A DNA stretch of 10,709 nucleotides from an uncultured Campylobacter sp. (GCA_900772495.1 CAAHEJ010000067.1:1-10709), one strand, 5' to 3'; positions 1 through 6,788 are shown, numbered from the stretch's first letter. Notes: generated from the sequence alone by a model not told the origin. Made by a program: numbers and translations.

Positions 1-300
1 CACATCGTCCTCTATAACCGCCGTTTGTCCGATGACAACGCCATTTGCGTGGTCGATGAAAATGCGCCTGCCAAGCTTTGCGCCCGGGTGTAAATCAACC
101 CCCGTGAAAAACTGCGAAAGCCCGCTGATGATACGAGAAAGCCTTTTGCATTTGCGTTCGTGCAAAAAGTGCGCAAAGCGGTAATTTACCACAGCCCAAA
201 CGCCTGGGTAGTTAAAAAACAGCTCCAAAGCCGAGCGATACGCTGGGTCTTGCAACTTAGGCTGCGCAAAGTCCTCTTTTATAATGCTCCAAAAACTCAT
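1..300 (-). CDS. cysE: Serine O-acetyltransferase, N-terminal part (cut by window edge)
   Basis: This is the first 100 codons of a gene that continues beyond base 1. CysE transfers acetyl from acetyl-CoA to L-serine in the cytoplasm, giving O-acetylserine, the carbon acceptor for cysteine synthesis. The reading frame begins MSFWSIIKEDF. It then shows the SAT-type N-terminal helical region (FFNYPGVWAVVNYRFAHFL) and the start of the left-handed beta-helix (VDLHPGAKLGRRIFIDHANGVVIGQTA). That beta-helix includes the family's HPGA and DHAxGVVIG segments with the active-site His-Asp region. The ATG shares one base with the speA stop (TGATG), so translation is probably coupled. Its own ribosome-binding site is weak. 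The other half of the beta-helix and the C-terminal tail are outside the window. Confidence 0.95.
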   Translation of the reverse strand, partial: MSFWSIIKEDFAQPKLQDPAYRSALELFFNYPGVWAVVNYRFAHFLHERKCKRLSRIISGLSQFFTGVDLHPGAKLGRRIFIDHANGVVIGQTAVIEDDV

Positions 301-2138
301 CACACATCCACACTTTTAAGATAGCCATTGTCATTTAAAAAAAGATAAAGTTCGCCTAAAATTTGCTTTTTTTGCTTTTCGTTGATGAGCTTTGAATTTG
401 CGATTTTTTCGTTGAGTATGTCCATAATCTCACGCACATCATAGTCCAAATCGTCCAAAGTGTCTAAAATGCTTTGTGATTCTATAATGTCTTTTATCTC
501 ATAGCCCTTTTCATCGATATAAACGCTAGCTTCTGTTGGGTGCATAAAAAGATTGTGCTTCATTCCAAGCACTTCTTGATAAGCACCTACCAAGAAAAAG
601 CCTAAAAAATAGTTTTCCTCGTCCAAGTCAATGTCGTGCAGTGTCAAAGGATTGTTTTTTGAGTAGCTTATTTCGCCATCGCTGTCGCAGGTTATGTCCC
701 AAATACTCGCGCTTCTTGTGGGCTTTTTGTCTAAATGAGTAAGGGGCATTATGGGAAAGCCTTGTTGCAAGCCCCAAAAGTCTGGCATTGACTGAAAGAG
801 TGAGAAATTCACAAGATAGCGTTCTTGCACTTCGTCTTGCAAGGCTAAAAAATCCGCCGAATTTTGCGTATCCCCAAGTAGCTTTGTCGCCTTTTTGATG
901 AGCAAATGCACTAAAATTTCAGCATTTGAGCGGTCTTGCAAATCCACATAACCCAAATCAAAAAGCGTCAAAATGCTTTGCAAATGGTCGATACCATCGT
1001 GCATATATTCAAGTGCGTTTGAGCTTTTTATGCTCTTAAACAAGTCATAAAGCTCATCGATGAGCTTTGGGTTGCCCTTGTCTTTAAGGGCTAGCTTGCT
1101 TTCTGTGTATTCGTGCGAAAAAAGCTCCAAAACAGGCGCGACAAGCACGGCGTGATGAGCCGCGACAAAACGCCCACTTTCGATGAAAATGTCTGGTTCT
1201 ATGTCCTTTTTTTGCTCGGCTATGCTTTTAAGCAAGAAAACCATATCGTTTGCATACTCGCTCAAAGTGTAGTTGCGGCTTTGCTCGTCTTTAAATTGTG
1301 AGTATTCTACCGCTAATCCTCCGCCTAAATTTATGGCTTTTAGGTTTTTTGCACCCATTTTGCGAAGCTCGGTGTAAATGTTGCCAGCCTCAGTCAAAGC
1401 CTTTTTAAGCGGATGAATTTCAGTGATTTGCGAACCAAGATGAAAGTGTATCATCGTAAAATTAGCCAGCAAATCATTCTTTTTGAGCAAATGCACGGCT
1501 TCGATGAGTTCGGTTGAAGTAAGCCCAAATTTTGAATTTATGCCCCCGCTTTTTGCCCAAATGCCAACGCCTGATGAGTGAAGCCTGACGCGTAGCCCTA
1601 TGTTTGGCTTTGGTTTAAAGCGCGCCTTTGCCGTTTCTATAATGCTTTCAAGCTCGTTTAAGCCCTCAATGGTAAGCGTTATGTTGTGTCCCATTTCTTT
1701 TGCGATAAAGCCCATATTTATGAGTTCTCTGTCCTTAAAGCCATTGACTGTTATGGGCGCGTTGTCGTTGTTATAAGCCATAGCAAGCAGTAGTTCAGCC
1801 TTTGAGCCTGCTTCAAGCCCGTAGTTGTAATCCTTGCCAAAATTCACTAAATTTTTGACAAAGCCGGGGTATTGATTGACTTTGAGCGGATAAACGGCGT
1901 TAAAAGAGCCTTTATAATCAAATTCTTTTTTCGCGCGCTCAAATTTCGTGTAAATGCGCTGAATTTGCTTTTGTATGAGATGCGGAAAACGCAGCAACAA
2001 AGGACCCTTGTAGCCCTCATCTCGTAAAAATGCTACTATGTCGATGAGTGCGGGATTTTTGCCAAAATTTATGCAAATTTTGCCGTTTTTGATGATGAAA
2101 TTATCACTGCCCCAAATGTCGATACCATAGTCTTTCAT
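300..2138 (-). CDS. speA: Biosynthetic arginine decarboxylase
   Basis: This 612-residue protein is a PLP-dependent, fold III (alanine-racemase type) arginine decarboxylase. It makes agmatine and CO2 in the cytoplasm and is the entry to putrescine. In Campylobacter, agmatine is known to pass through N-carbamoylputrescine, and spermidine is then made by the carboxyspermidine route. Visible motifs are YPLKVNQ with the PLP lysine at K86, HFHLGSQ (231-237), the glycine-rich phosphate loop LGGGLAVEY (271-279), ESGR (320-323), the second active-site segment CDSDGE (484-489), and GAYQEVLGMKHNLF (518-531). The length fits the SpeA family (about 610-660). The ATG follows a good GGAGA site located inside the end of hisS, and the two genes overlap by four bases (ATGA). 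Nothing looks damaged. Confidence 0.97.
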   Translation of the reverse strand: MKDYGIDIWGSDNFIIKNGKICINFGKNPALIDIVAFLRDEGYKGPLLLRFPHLIQKQIQRIYTKFERAKKEFDYKGSFNAVYPLKVNQYPGFVKNLVNFGKDYNYGLEAGSKAELLLAMAYNNDNAPITVNGFKDRELINMGFIAKEMGHNITLTIEGLNELESIIETAKARFKPKPNIGLRVRLHSSGVGIWAKSGGINSKFGLTSTELIEAVHLLKKNDLLANFTMIHFHLGSQITEIHPLKKALTEAGNIYTELRKMGAKNLKAINLGGGLAVEYSQFKDEQSRNYTLSEYANDMVFLLKSIAEQKKDIEPDIFIESGRFVAAHHAVLVAPVLELFSHEYTESKLALKDKGNPKLIDELYDLFKSIKSSNALEYMHDGIDHLQSILTLFDLGYVDLQDRSNAEILVHLLIKKATKLLGDTQNSADFLALQDEVQERYLVNFSLFQSMPDFWGLQQGFPIMPLTHLDKKPTRSASIWDITCDSDGEISYSKNNPLTLHDIDLDEENYFLGFFLVGAYQEVLGMKHNLFMHPTEASVYIDEKGYEIKDIIESQSILDTLDDLDYDVREIMDILNEKIANSKLINEKQKKQILGELYLFLNDNGYLKSVDV

Positions 2139-3361
2139 AGCTCATTCTCCAAATTTTTTATCTCAATTTGCCTTTCTTCTTTACTTTCTAAATCCTTGTA
2201 AAAAAGTTTGTTTTCCTTTGCCTCGTTTTCGCCCATACAAAGAAAGATTTTTGCCCCACTTAAATCAGCTAAATTCAGGTGCTTTGCGAGCTTTTTTGCC
2301 TCATAACTTAAATTTACCTTGTATTTTTGCCGTAAAATTTGCGCCACACCAAAAAGCCTTGTAACAAAAGCACTATCAAGCGCGCAAAGATAAACGCCAC
2401 TTCGCTTTTGGCTTTGCTCTTTTTGCGCTAAAATCGCCATCAGCCGCTCTACGCCTATGGCAAACCCCACGCCAAAGCCCTCTTTACCGCCAAGATAAGA
2501 AATGAGCTTGTCATATCGCCCACCGCCAGCCACAGCGGCTTTTGCGCCGATTTCATCGCTTTCAAATTCAAAGGCGGTTTTAGAATAATAATCCAAGCCC
2601 CGCACCAGCTTGTCATCAAGCTCAAATTCCACACCATTTGCGCTTAAAAGCCCTTGCAAGCTTTTAAAGTCGCTTTGACACTCAGCGCACAAGCATTCTT
2701 TCAAGGCAGGCGCGCCTGCAAGCAAGCTCTGACAATGCTCGTTTTTACAATCAAGCATTCTTATGGGGTTAAGCTCTTTTCGCCTTTTGCAATCCTCGCA
2801 AAAATCGCTTTTTGCGCTTACAAATTCAAGGAATTTCGCACGAAATTCGGGCAGACATTTTTCACAGCCAAGTGAGTTGAGCTTTAATTTTGCCTTTATG
2901 TCAAGTTTTGCAAGGATTTGAGCAAGCATTAAAATCAGCGTAGCGTCCTCAAACACGCTTTTTACGCCAAAACTTTCAACGCCAAATTGATGAAACTCGC
3001 GCAAACGCCCTTTTTGCGGGCGCTCATAACGAAACATTGAGCCGTGATAAAACCAGCGTTTTACGCTTTGAGTTTTGTCAAATTTATGCTCGATATACGC
3101 ACGCACGACACCAGCCGTTCCCTCAGGGCGCAAACATACGGAGTTTTCGCCCTTGTCGATAAATTCATACATTTCTTTGCCGACTATATCGCTACTTTCG
3201 CCCACACTTCTTTTAAAAAGCGTGGTGAATTCAAGGTGTGGCGTGGCTATGAATTCAAAGCCATAGTTTCGCGCCACGCTTTCACACGCATTTATAACGC
3301 GCTCATAAAGCCTTGCTTCAATGCTTAACAAATCTTTCATACCCTTTAAAGCACTAATCAT
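2135..3361 (-). CDS. hisS: Histidyl-tRNA synthetase
   Basis: This 408-residue class II synthetase charges tRNA-His with histidine in the cytoplasm. Visible motifs are LRPEGTA (77-83), motif 2 FRYERPQ (110-116) followed by REFHQFGVE, the histidine-specific RGLDYY (254-259), and motif 3 GFGVGFAIGVERL (295-307). The last ~85 residues form the usual anticodon-binding domain. Between motif 2 and RGLDYY lies a cysteine-rich stretch (C166, C169, C188, C191, C205, C210, C223, C225, C228). It looks striking but is common in bacterial HisRS, where it forms part of the insertion domain. The ATG is preceded by AAAGGAA about seven bases away, inside the end of tmk, and the genes overlap by 8 bases. The length is typical of the family. 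Confidence 0.97.
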   Translation of the reverse strand: MISALKGMKDLLSIEARLYERVINACESVARNYGFEFIATPHLEFTTLFKRSVGESSDIVGKEMYEFIDKGENSVCLRPEGTAGVVRAYIEHKFDKTQSVKRWFYHGSMFRYERPQKGRLREFHQFGVESFGVKSVFEDATLILMLAQILAKLDIKAKLKLNSLGCEKCLPEFRAKFLEFVSAKSDFCEDCKRRKELNPIRMLDCKNEHCQSLLAGAPALKECLCAECQSDFKSLQGLLSANGVEFELDDKLVRGLDYYSKTAFEFESDEIGAKAAVAGGGRYDKLISYLGGKEGFGVGFAIGVERLMAILAQKEQSQKRSGVYLCALDSAFVTRLFGVAQILRQKYKVNLSYEAKKLAKHLNLADLSGAKIFLCMGENEAKENKLFYKDLESKEERQIEIKNLENEL

Positions 3362-3938
3362 CGATGAATTCCTTTATTTTTTGGTGCAAAAGTTCGATAT
3401 TTTCACGCGCATTAAGCCTTAATACTTTTAAATTTATCTTTTTTTCAAGCATTTCTAGGCATTTTTCAAGCTCATTTTGCACACTCATAAAATAATCCGC
3501 CCCGCGCTTTTCTATCTTGTCAAGCCCCTTTTTTTCAAATCTTTCTTCAATCAACTCTTCATCAGCCCTTAAAAAAACGCACTTTTGCGGAAAAAATTCG
3601 CCCAAAGCAAAGGCATTTAAAGCAAAGAGCGTTTCAGTGTCAAAAGCATTGTTCGCATAAGCTATGCCTGAGATAAAACTTCTATCACAGATGATGAGTT
3701 TATCGGCATTTTCACGCAAAATTTGCTCAAAATGCTCGGCTCTATCGGCTAAAAAGAGCAAAATTTCAGCCCTTTTGCTGAATTTTTCGTTTTTTTTAAG
3801 CAAAAGTTCGCGCAAATGCACGCCTAGATTTGTCGCTCCCGGCTCAAAGCTAAACACAGCGTCTTTAAATTCACGCTTCAAAAGCTCTATTTGCGTGCTT
3901 TTGCCTACTCCGTCAATGCCCTCAAAGACTACATACAT
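3354..3938 (-). CDS. tmk: Thymidylate kinase
   Basis: This 194-residue cytoplasmic P-loop kinase phosphorylates dTMP to dTDP with ATP, on the way to dTTP. The N-terminus holds the Walker A loop FEGIDGVGKST (5-15). FEPGATNLG (31-39) occupies the nucleotide-binding position usual in the family. ADR (65-67) and the catalytic-type DRS (85-87, in LIICDRSFISGIAYAN) follow, then a LID-like segment KKGLDKIEKRGADYF (136-150). The length matches bacterial Tmk (about 190-215). It overlaps coaD upstream by 10 bases and hisS downstream by 8, so it sits in the middle of a tightly packed operon. The ribosome-binding site is poor (AAAGA), so translation probably depends on coupling to coaD. Confidence 0.95.
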   Translation of the reverse strand: MYVVFEGIDGVGKSTQIELLKREFKDAVFSFEPGATNLGVHLRELLLKKNEKFSKRAEILLFLADRAEHFEQILRENADKLIICDRSFISGIAYANNAFDTETLFALNAFALGEFFPQKCVFLRADEELIEERFEKKGLDKIEKRGADYFMSVQNELEKCLEMLEKKINLKVLRLNARENIELLHQKIKEFIDD

Positions 3939-4405
3939 TTTTTATCTTTCATAAAGGGGATAATTTCCTTTGGCACGAGATTGCTCACATCGCCGTTGTG
4001 TTCGCTCACTGAGCGCACTATGGAGCTTGAAATAAAAGCATTTTCAAGGCTTGGCATTAAAAAAATCGTCTCAAACTCTTTCCACAGCGCATTATTTGCG
4101 TAGTTAAGTTGCAGCTCATACTCAAAATCACTCACCGCGCGAAGCCCACGAATCACAGTGTTTATGTTAAGCTCCCTTGCCAAATCCACCAGCAGAGTGT
4201 CAAAAGTGATGACTTCTACGCCTGAAAATGCCTTTGTAGCGATACTTGCTAGCTCTTTGCGCTTTGCTATGTCAAAATACGGGCGTTTTTGCTCGTTTTT
4301 AGCGATAGCCACCACCACTCTGTCAAAGAGCCGCAAAGCCCGCTTGATAACATCTAAATGCCCATTAGTGATAGGGTCAAAGGTCCCAGGATACAAACAA
4401 GTCAT
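3929..4405 (-). CDS. coaD: Phosphopantetheine adenylyltransferase
   Basis: This gene encodes the penultimate enzyme of coenzyme A synthesis, which joins ATP and 4'-phosphopantetheine to give dephospho-CoA and pyrophosphate in the cytoplasm. Visible motifs are the nucleotidyltransferase segment YPGTFDPITNGH (5-16, with TNGH as the T/HxGH motif), RGLRAVSDFEYELQ (86-99) and the C-terminal ISSSIVR (125-131). The frame is open two codons further, to a GTG at 4411. I choose the ATG at 4405 because GGAG (4414-4411) lies five bases before it, whereas the GTG would overlap that site. This gives 158 residues, normal for the family. It is the first gene of the coaD-tmk-hisS-speA-cysE operon, and its end overlaps tmk by 10 bases. 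Confidence 0.95.
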   Translation of the reverse strand: MTCLYPGTFDPITNGHLDVIKRALRLFDRVVVAIAKNEQKRPYFDIAKRKELASIATKAFSGVEVITFDTLLVDLARELNINTVIRGLRAVSDFEYELQLNYANNALWKEFETIFLMPSLENAFISSSIVRSVSEHNGDVSNLVPKEIIPFMKDKKCM

Positions 4406-4429
4406 TTTCACTCCACTTACAAAAGCTTA

Positions 4430-4435
4430 ATCATA
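4430..4435 (-). promoter_or_regulatory. Candidate sigma-70 -10 box for the coaD operon
   Basis: On the minus strand the sequence reads TTTTGCTATGAT, a T-rich run leading into the -10-like TATGAT. This is the layout of Campylobacter vegetative promoters, which depend on a T-rich stretch and the -10 more than on a -35. It lies about 24 bases before the coaD ATG, so the leader would be very short. No convincing -35 is visible. A similar layout (TTTTTGCTAACAT) occurs before valS. This would be the only obvious promoter for the five overlapping genes. Confidence 0.45.
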
Positions 4436-4584
4436 GCAAAATTTAACTGAATTTTTAACTAAAATTCGCCAAATTAGCTTAAATTTAAAGTTAAAATTAC
4501 AAAATTAACATAATTTTTTAAAAATTTGCCAAGTTTTATTCTCTATTTTTCTTGGTTAAAAGAAACATTGTATCATTGATTTGT

Positions 4585-4600
4585 TTATGAGTTTTAAAGC
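4585..4600 (+). repeat. 16-base exact repeat, copy 1 (TTATGAGTTTTAAAGC)
   Basis: This is identical to bases 6801-6816. It lies in the presumed leader of the plus-strand gene at 4652, nine bases after a TATCAT -10 candidate. The match stops at both ends: GGTAAGTT follows here, and AAGTT follows in the other copy. Function is unknown; it could be a shared leader motif or a duplicated fragment. Confidence 0.7.
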
Positions 4601-4626
4601 GGTAAGTTTTGAAATTGTGGTAAGTT
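4601..4626 (+). repeat. Two direct copies of GGTAAGTT, 18 bases apart
   Basis: GGTAAGTT occurs at 4601-4608 and again at 4619-4626, immediately upstream of the ribosome-binding site (AAAAGGAG, 4636-4643) of the gene at 4652. The spacing of nearly two helical turns would suit a dimeric regulator. Short repeats like this also arise by chance in AT-rich DNA, so an operator role is only a possibility. Confidence 0.3.
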
Positions 4627-4651
4627 ATCTTAATGAAAAGGAGTAAAGATA

Positions 4652-5104
4652 ATGCTAAAAGCCGAAAACAATCGTGGAGAAGTAAGAAAAGGAAAAAATC
4701 AACAATTCAAGTGGCATAGAAGTCAAATGAGCAAACGAGATATTGAAATTTTAGTTAAAGAATTTAATAAATTAGATAAGTCAAATATAACATTTGATAC
4801 ACACATAGTAAGCAAAACAAACATCAGCTTTAATGAAAATGACATTATAAAATTGCTTAATAAAAACATTACAAATTTGATTATAGAATACAACAAAACT
4901 TACTTACCCGAAGATAAAATTTGGGACAAAAGAATAGTTATACGAGACAATAAAACATTACAAACAGATAAAGGCAAACAAAATTTGTGTATAGTTTTGT
5001 CTTTGACAAACAATAAAATAATAACCGCATACTACAACCTACCAAATGATAAACACGAAACCATAAATATGAATAGATATTGCCCCTTTGATTTTAAATT
5101 TTAA
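4652..5104 (+). CDS. Hypothetical protein, possible toxin-type RNase (BECR-like) domain; AT-rich insert
   Basis: I do not recognise this 150-residue protein with certainty. The start is well supported: AAAAGGAG lies eight bases before the ATG. It has no signal peptide or membrane segment and is Lys/Asn-rich. The N-terminal half is helical-looking (FKWHRSQMSKRDIEILVKEF, 19-38; NDIIKLLNKN, 63-72). The C-terminal half reads as a small beta-rich domain: IIEYN (77-81), KRIVIRDN (93-100), NLCIVLSL (111-118), KIITAYYN (122-129), then D133, H135, T137, N139, R142, Y143. That order (RxxIR, a core strand, TAYYN, D-H-T-N-RY) recalls small Barnase/EndoU/ColicinE5-RelE-type (BECR) RNases of toxin or phage origin. 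This is my inference from pattern. GC is about 26% by count, far below its neighbours, and it faces away from the flanking operons, which suggests acquisition. No antitoxin or immunity gene is visible beside it. Confidence 0.8.
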   Translation: MLKAENNRGEVRKGKNQQFKWHRSQMSKRDIEILVKEFNKLDKSNITFDTHIVSKTNISFNENDIIKLLNKNITNLIIEYNKTYLPEDKIWDKRIVIRDNKTLQTDKGKQNLCIVLSLTNNKIITAYYNLPNDKHETINMNRYCPFDFKF

Positions 5105-5161
5105 CTTTTTTGATTTTTTCTTATAGAGTTTATATAAAATTGATATTTGTTAGGAAAAGTA

Positions 5162-5893
5162 TTAAATTTGCTCCCATTTTTGGTATAAATCGTGCGGGAT
5201 TTCGAGCAAATCAAGCCACCTGCCGATGATGAAATTTTGCAAATCGCTTAAATTTTGCACCATTGCATAGCTCGCATACACGGGCGGAGCGATGATAGCG
5301 CCCATTTTGGAAAGTTTTGTCATTTGTTTGAGCGCGAGCGTGGAAAAGGGCATTTCGCGCACGCACAAAATGAGCTTTTTGCGCTCTTTTAACGCCACAG
5401 CTGCGCCCCTTGTGATGAGCGTGTCAGCAAAGCCGTGCTTTATCTTTGCCAAAGTGTTTAAAGAACAAGGCGCAATGATGGTAGCATTTATGCCAAATGA
5501 GCCACTCGCCACGCTTGCGGCTAGGTTTTCATCATTTAAAAACTGCGTTTTTTTTAGCTCAAATTTTTCTTTGCAAAGGGCTGTAAATTCATTATTTTCG
5601 TTTAAATTTTGCGCTTTAAATTTGCTTTTTTGCTTTTTTTCGTGTGAATTTTTGTCGCTAAAATCGCTTTTTTGGTTGTTAAAATTTGGGGTTGCAAGCT
5701 GTGAATTTCCAACCTGCCACGCTTTTTTTTCGCAAAAATTAAAATTTAAATTCTCCGCTAAAAAGCTCATTTTTGCGCCCTTACTTAAAATAGCAAAAAT
5801 TTCATCATCTTGCGTAAATTTTTCCAAAGCATTAAGCAAGCAAAAGCCTAGCTCCACGCCACTTGCCCCGCTTAAACCGACTAAAATTTTCAT
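5162..5893 (-). CDS. ubiX: Flavin prenyltransferase UbiX with a large in-frame insertion
   Basis: UbiX joins dimethylallyl phosphate to FMN, making the prenyl-FMN cofactor used by UbiD-family decarboxylases (cytoplasm). The N-terminus shows the flavoprotein loop GLSGASG (6-12). The C-terminal part shows ASGSFGINATIIAPCSLNTLAKI (129-151), ADTLITRGAAVALKERKKLILCVREMP (156-182, with the conserved R179-E180 pair) and PPVY (203-206). R225 may match the family's late phosphate-binding Arg. Typical UbiX proteins are about 185-200 residues; this one is 243. The excess is a hydrophilic Lys/Asn/Ser-rich stretch at roughly residues 55-113. It begins and ends at Lys-Lys pairs, each encoded in a run of eight A. 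An in-frame TAA lies just upstream of the ATG, which fixes the start region; the ribosome-binding site is weak. It follows flgA on the same strand after 85 bases. Confidence 0.92.
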   Translation of the reverse strand: MKILVGLSGASGVELGFCLLNALEKFTQDDEIFAILSKGAKMSFLAENLNFNFCEKKAWQVGNSQLATPNFNNQKSDFSDKNSHEKKQKSKFKAQNLNENNEFTALCKEKFELKKTQFLNDENLAASVASGSFGINATIIAPCSLNTLAKIKHGFADTLITRGAAVALKERKKLILCVREMPFSTLALKQMTKLSKMGAIIAPPVYASYAMVQNLSDLQNFIIGRWLDLLEIPHDLYQKWEQI

Positions 5894-5978
5894 CTTACAC
5901 TCGCTTTTTTGTTAAATTTACGCCACAAATTCATTTAGCCCGCTCATTTGCCAAGTAAATTCAGCGCAAATGCTTGTT

Positions 5979-6650
5979 TCATTGCAAACTCACTTGATTT
6001 TTGCCGACAATTATGGCTTGCAAAACCTTGCCGTCTTTTGTTTTTACCCTTATCGTGTCGCCCTTGTTGCCAGCTTCAAGCGCGCTTACATCTACGCTCA
6101 TCTTTACCTCGCCATCATCAAGCACGGCTTTCATTTTAGCGTCCTTTTTCACAAGATGATTTGCCTTAAACATATTTTTTTTCAAAATCGTGTTTTTCCG
6201 CACGCTCGTTCGCGCCACAAGGTCTAAATCATCGTCTTTTGAAAGCGCACCAGAAGGCACTTTATCAAAATCAAACAAGGCTAAGCGATAATTATTTGCA
6301 CCTAAAATATCGCCTCTTGACAAGTCTTTGTTAGCTCGCAAAATTTCAAGTTTGGCTTTCATAAAATAGCGAAAAAAGACATTTTTTTTGAGATTATCGG
6401 GCGTTTTAAATTCAGCCCTTAAATACCCGCTTGCCTTGTCAAATTTACCCTCAGCCAAGCGGATAAACTCGAATTCATCGAAATTTTGAGGCAATGCAGC
6501 CGTGTGAATTTCTATATTTTTGATGATGATTTGAGGAAATTTGTTTTTAAATTCAGCAACAAGGGCGAATTTGATTTGCTCGATATTTGTCAAATTAGCC
6601 TGTGCGCTCGCACAAAACAAAAACAAAGCAAAAATTACTTTTTTAATCAC
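5979..6650 (-). CDS. flgA: Flagellar basal body P-ring formation protein FlgA
   Basis: This 223-residue periplasmic chaperone is needed to assemble the FlgI P-ring around the flagellar rod. The N-terminus is a clear Sec signal peptide (MIKKVIFALFLFCASAQA; likely cleavage after about residue 16-18). The middle region (about 100-165: LRANKDLSRGDILGANNYRLALFDF...VRKNTILKKNMF) is the SAF-type domain. The tail (KGDTIRVKTKDGKVLQAIIVGKNQVSLQ) is the conserved FlgA C-terminus. The start is GTG at 6650: the codon two before it is an in-frame TGA, so no longer form is possible. A run AAGGG lies nine bases upstream. A four-codon frame (ATG...TAA, MKGD) overlaps the GTG, an unusual arrangement. The gene diverges from valS. 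Confidence 0.93.
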   Translation of the reverse strand: MIKKVIFALFLFCASAQANLTNIEQIKFALVAEFKNKFPQIIIKNIEIHTAALPQNFDEFEFIRLAEGKFDKASGYLRAEFKTPDNLKKNVFFRYFMKAKLEILRANKDLSRGDILGANNYRLALFDFDKVPSGALSKDDDLDLVARTSVRKNTILKKNMFKANHLVKKDAKMKAVLDDGEVKMSVDVSALEAGNKGDTIRVKTKDGKVLQAIIVGKNQVSLQ

Positions 6651-6683
6651 CTTTCATCACCCTTTGCCATAGAAATTTTTGTA

Positions 6684-6689
6684 ATGATA
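6684..6689 (-). promoter_or_regulatory. Candidate -10 box for flgA-ubiX
   Basis: On the minus strand TATCAT is preceded by the T-rich run TTTTTGTG, about 33 bases before the flgA GTG. This fits a vegetative Campylobacter promoter. I see no proper sigma-54 or sigma-28 site. The call is weak because the spacer is AT-rich throughout. Confidence 0.3.
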
Positions 6690-6788
6690 CACAAAAATCC
6701 TTACAAAACAAAGCCAAAGCGGATTGTTTTGCCGAATTTTAAAAAGTTAAGGCAAAATTTAAGCAATTTTAAACAAAAAAACAGCAAG

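Larger units (their letters stand above)
4406..4651. other. AT-rich divergent spacer between coaD and the plus-strand gene at 4652
   Basis: This spacer of about 246 bases has no convincing full-length gene. It holds the coaD promoter candidate near its left end. It also holds several short AT-rich repeats: TTTTAACT at 4453-4460 opposite AGTTAAAA at 4489-4496, and two copies of GGTAAGTT 18 bases apart. A weak TATCAT (4571-4576) is a possible -10 for the plus-strand gene. A 19-codon open frame starting at 4587 ends six bases before the next gene's ATG. One copy of a 16-base repeat shared with the valS leader lies at 4585-4600. Confidence 0.6.

Noticed and set aside
1113..1301. Plus-strand open frame within speA
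   Set aside because: It lies entirely inside a full-length, motif-complete speA on the other strand, with no ribosome-binding site.
2788..2870. Cysteine-rich stretch inside hisS resembling a zinc-binding insert
   Set aside because: Many bacterial HisRS proteins carry the same Cys pattern (GCxxC, CEDC, DCKNxxC), so it is a family feature.
4633..4719. 28-codon very basic frame (MKRSKDNAKSRK...) overlapping the start of the gene at 4652
   Set aside because: It has no ribosome-binding site, and its basic make-up follows from reading A-rich DNA in another frame.
5548..5734. A8 runs in ubiX as a phase-variation switch
   Set aside because: Campylobacter phase variation normally uses longer G/C tracts. 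Eight A is short, and the frame is open through both runs, so only slippage is noted and no switch is claimed.
5292..5915. Long plus-strand open frame of about 207 codons opposite ubiX
   Set aside because: It is antisense to a gene with clear UbiX motifs. The protein is rich in Phe/Ser/Lys as expected for the complement of this gene, and it has no supported start.
6700..6720. Sigma-54-like site upstream of flgA (minus strand, TTGGC...TTTTG)
   Set aside because: The GG is followed after ten bases by TA, not GC, so the essential -12 element is missing.
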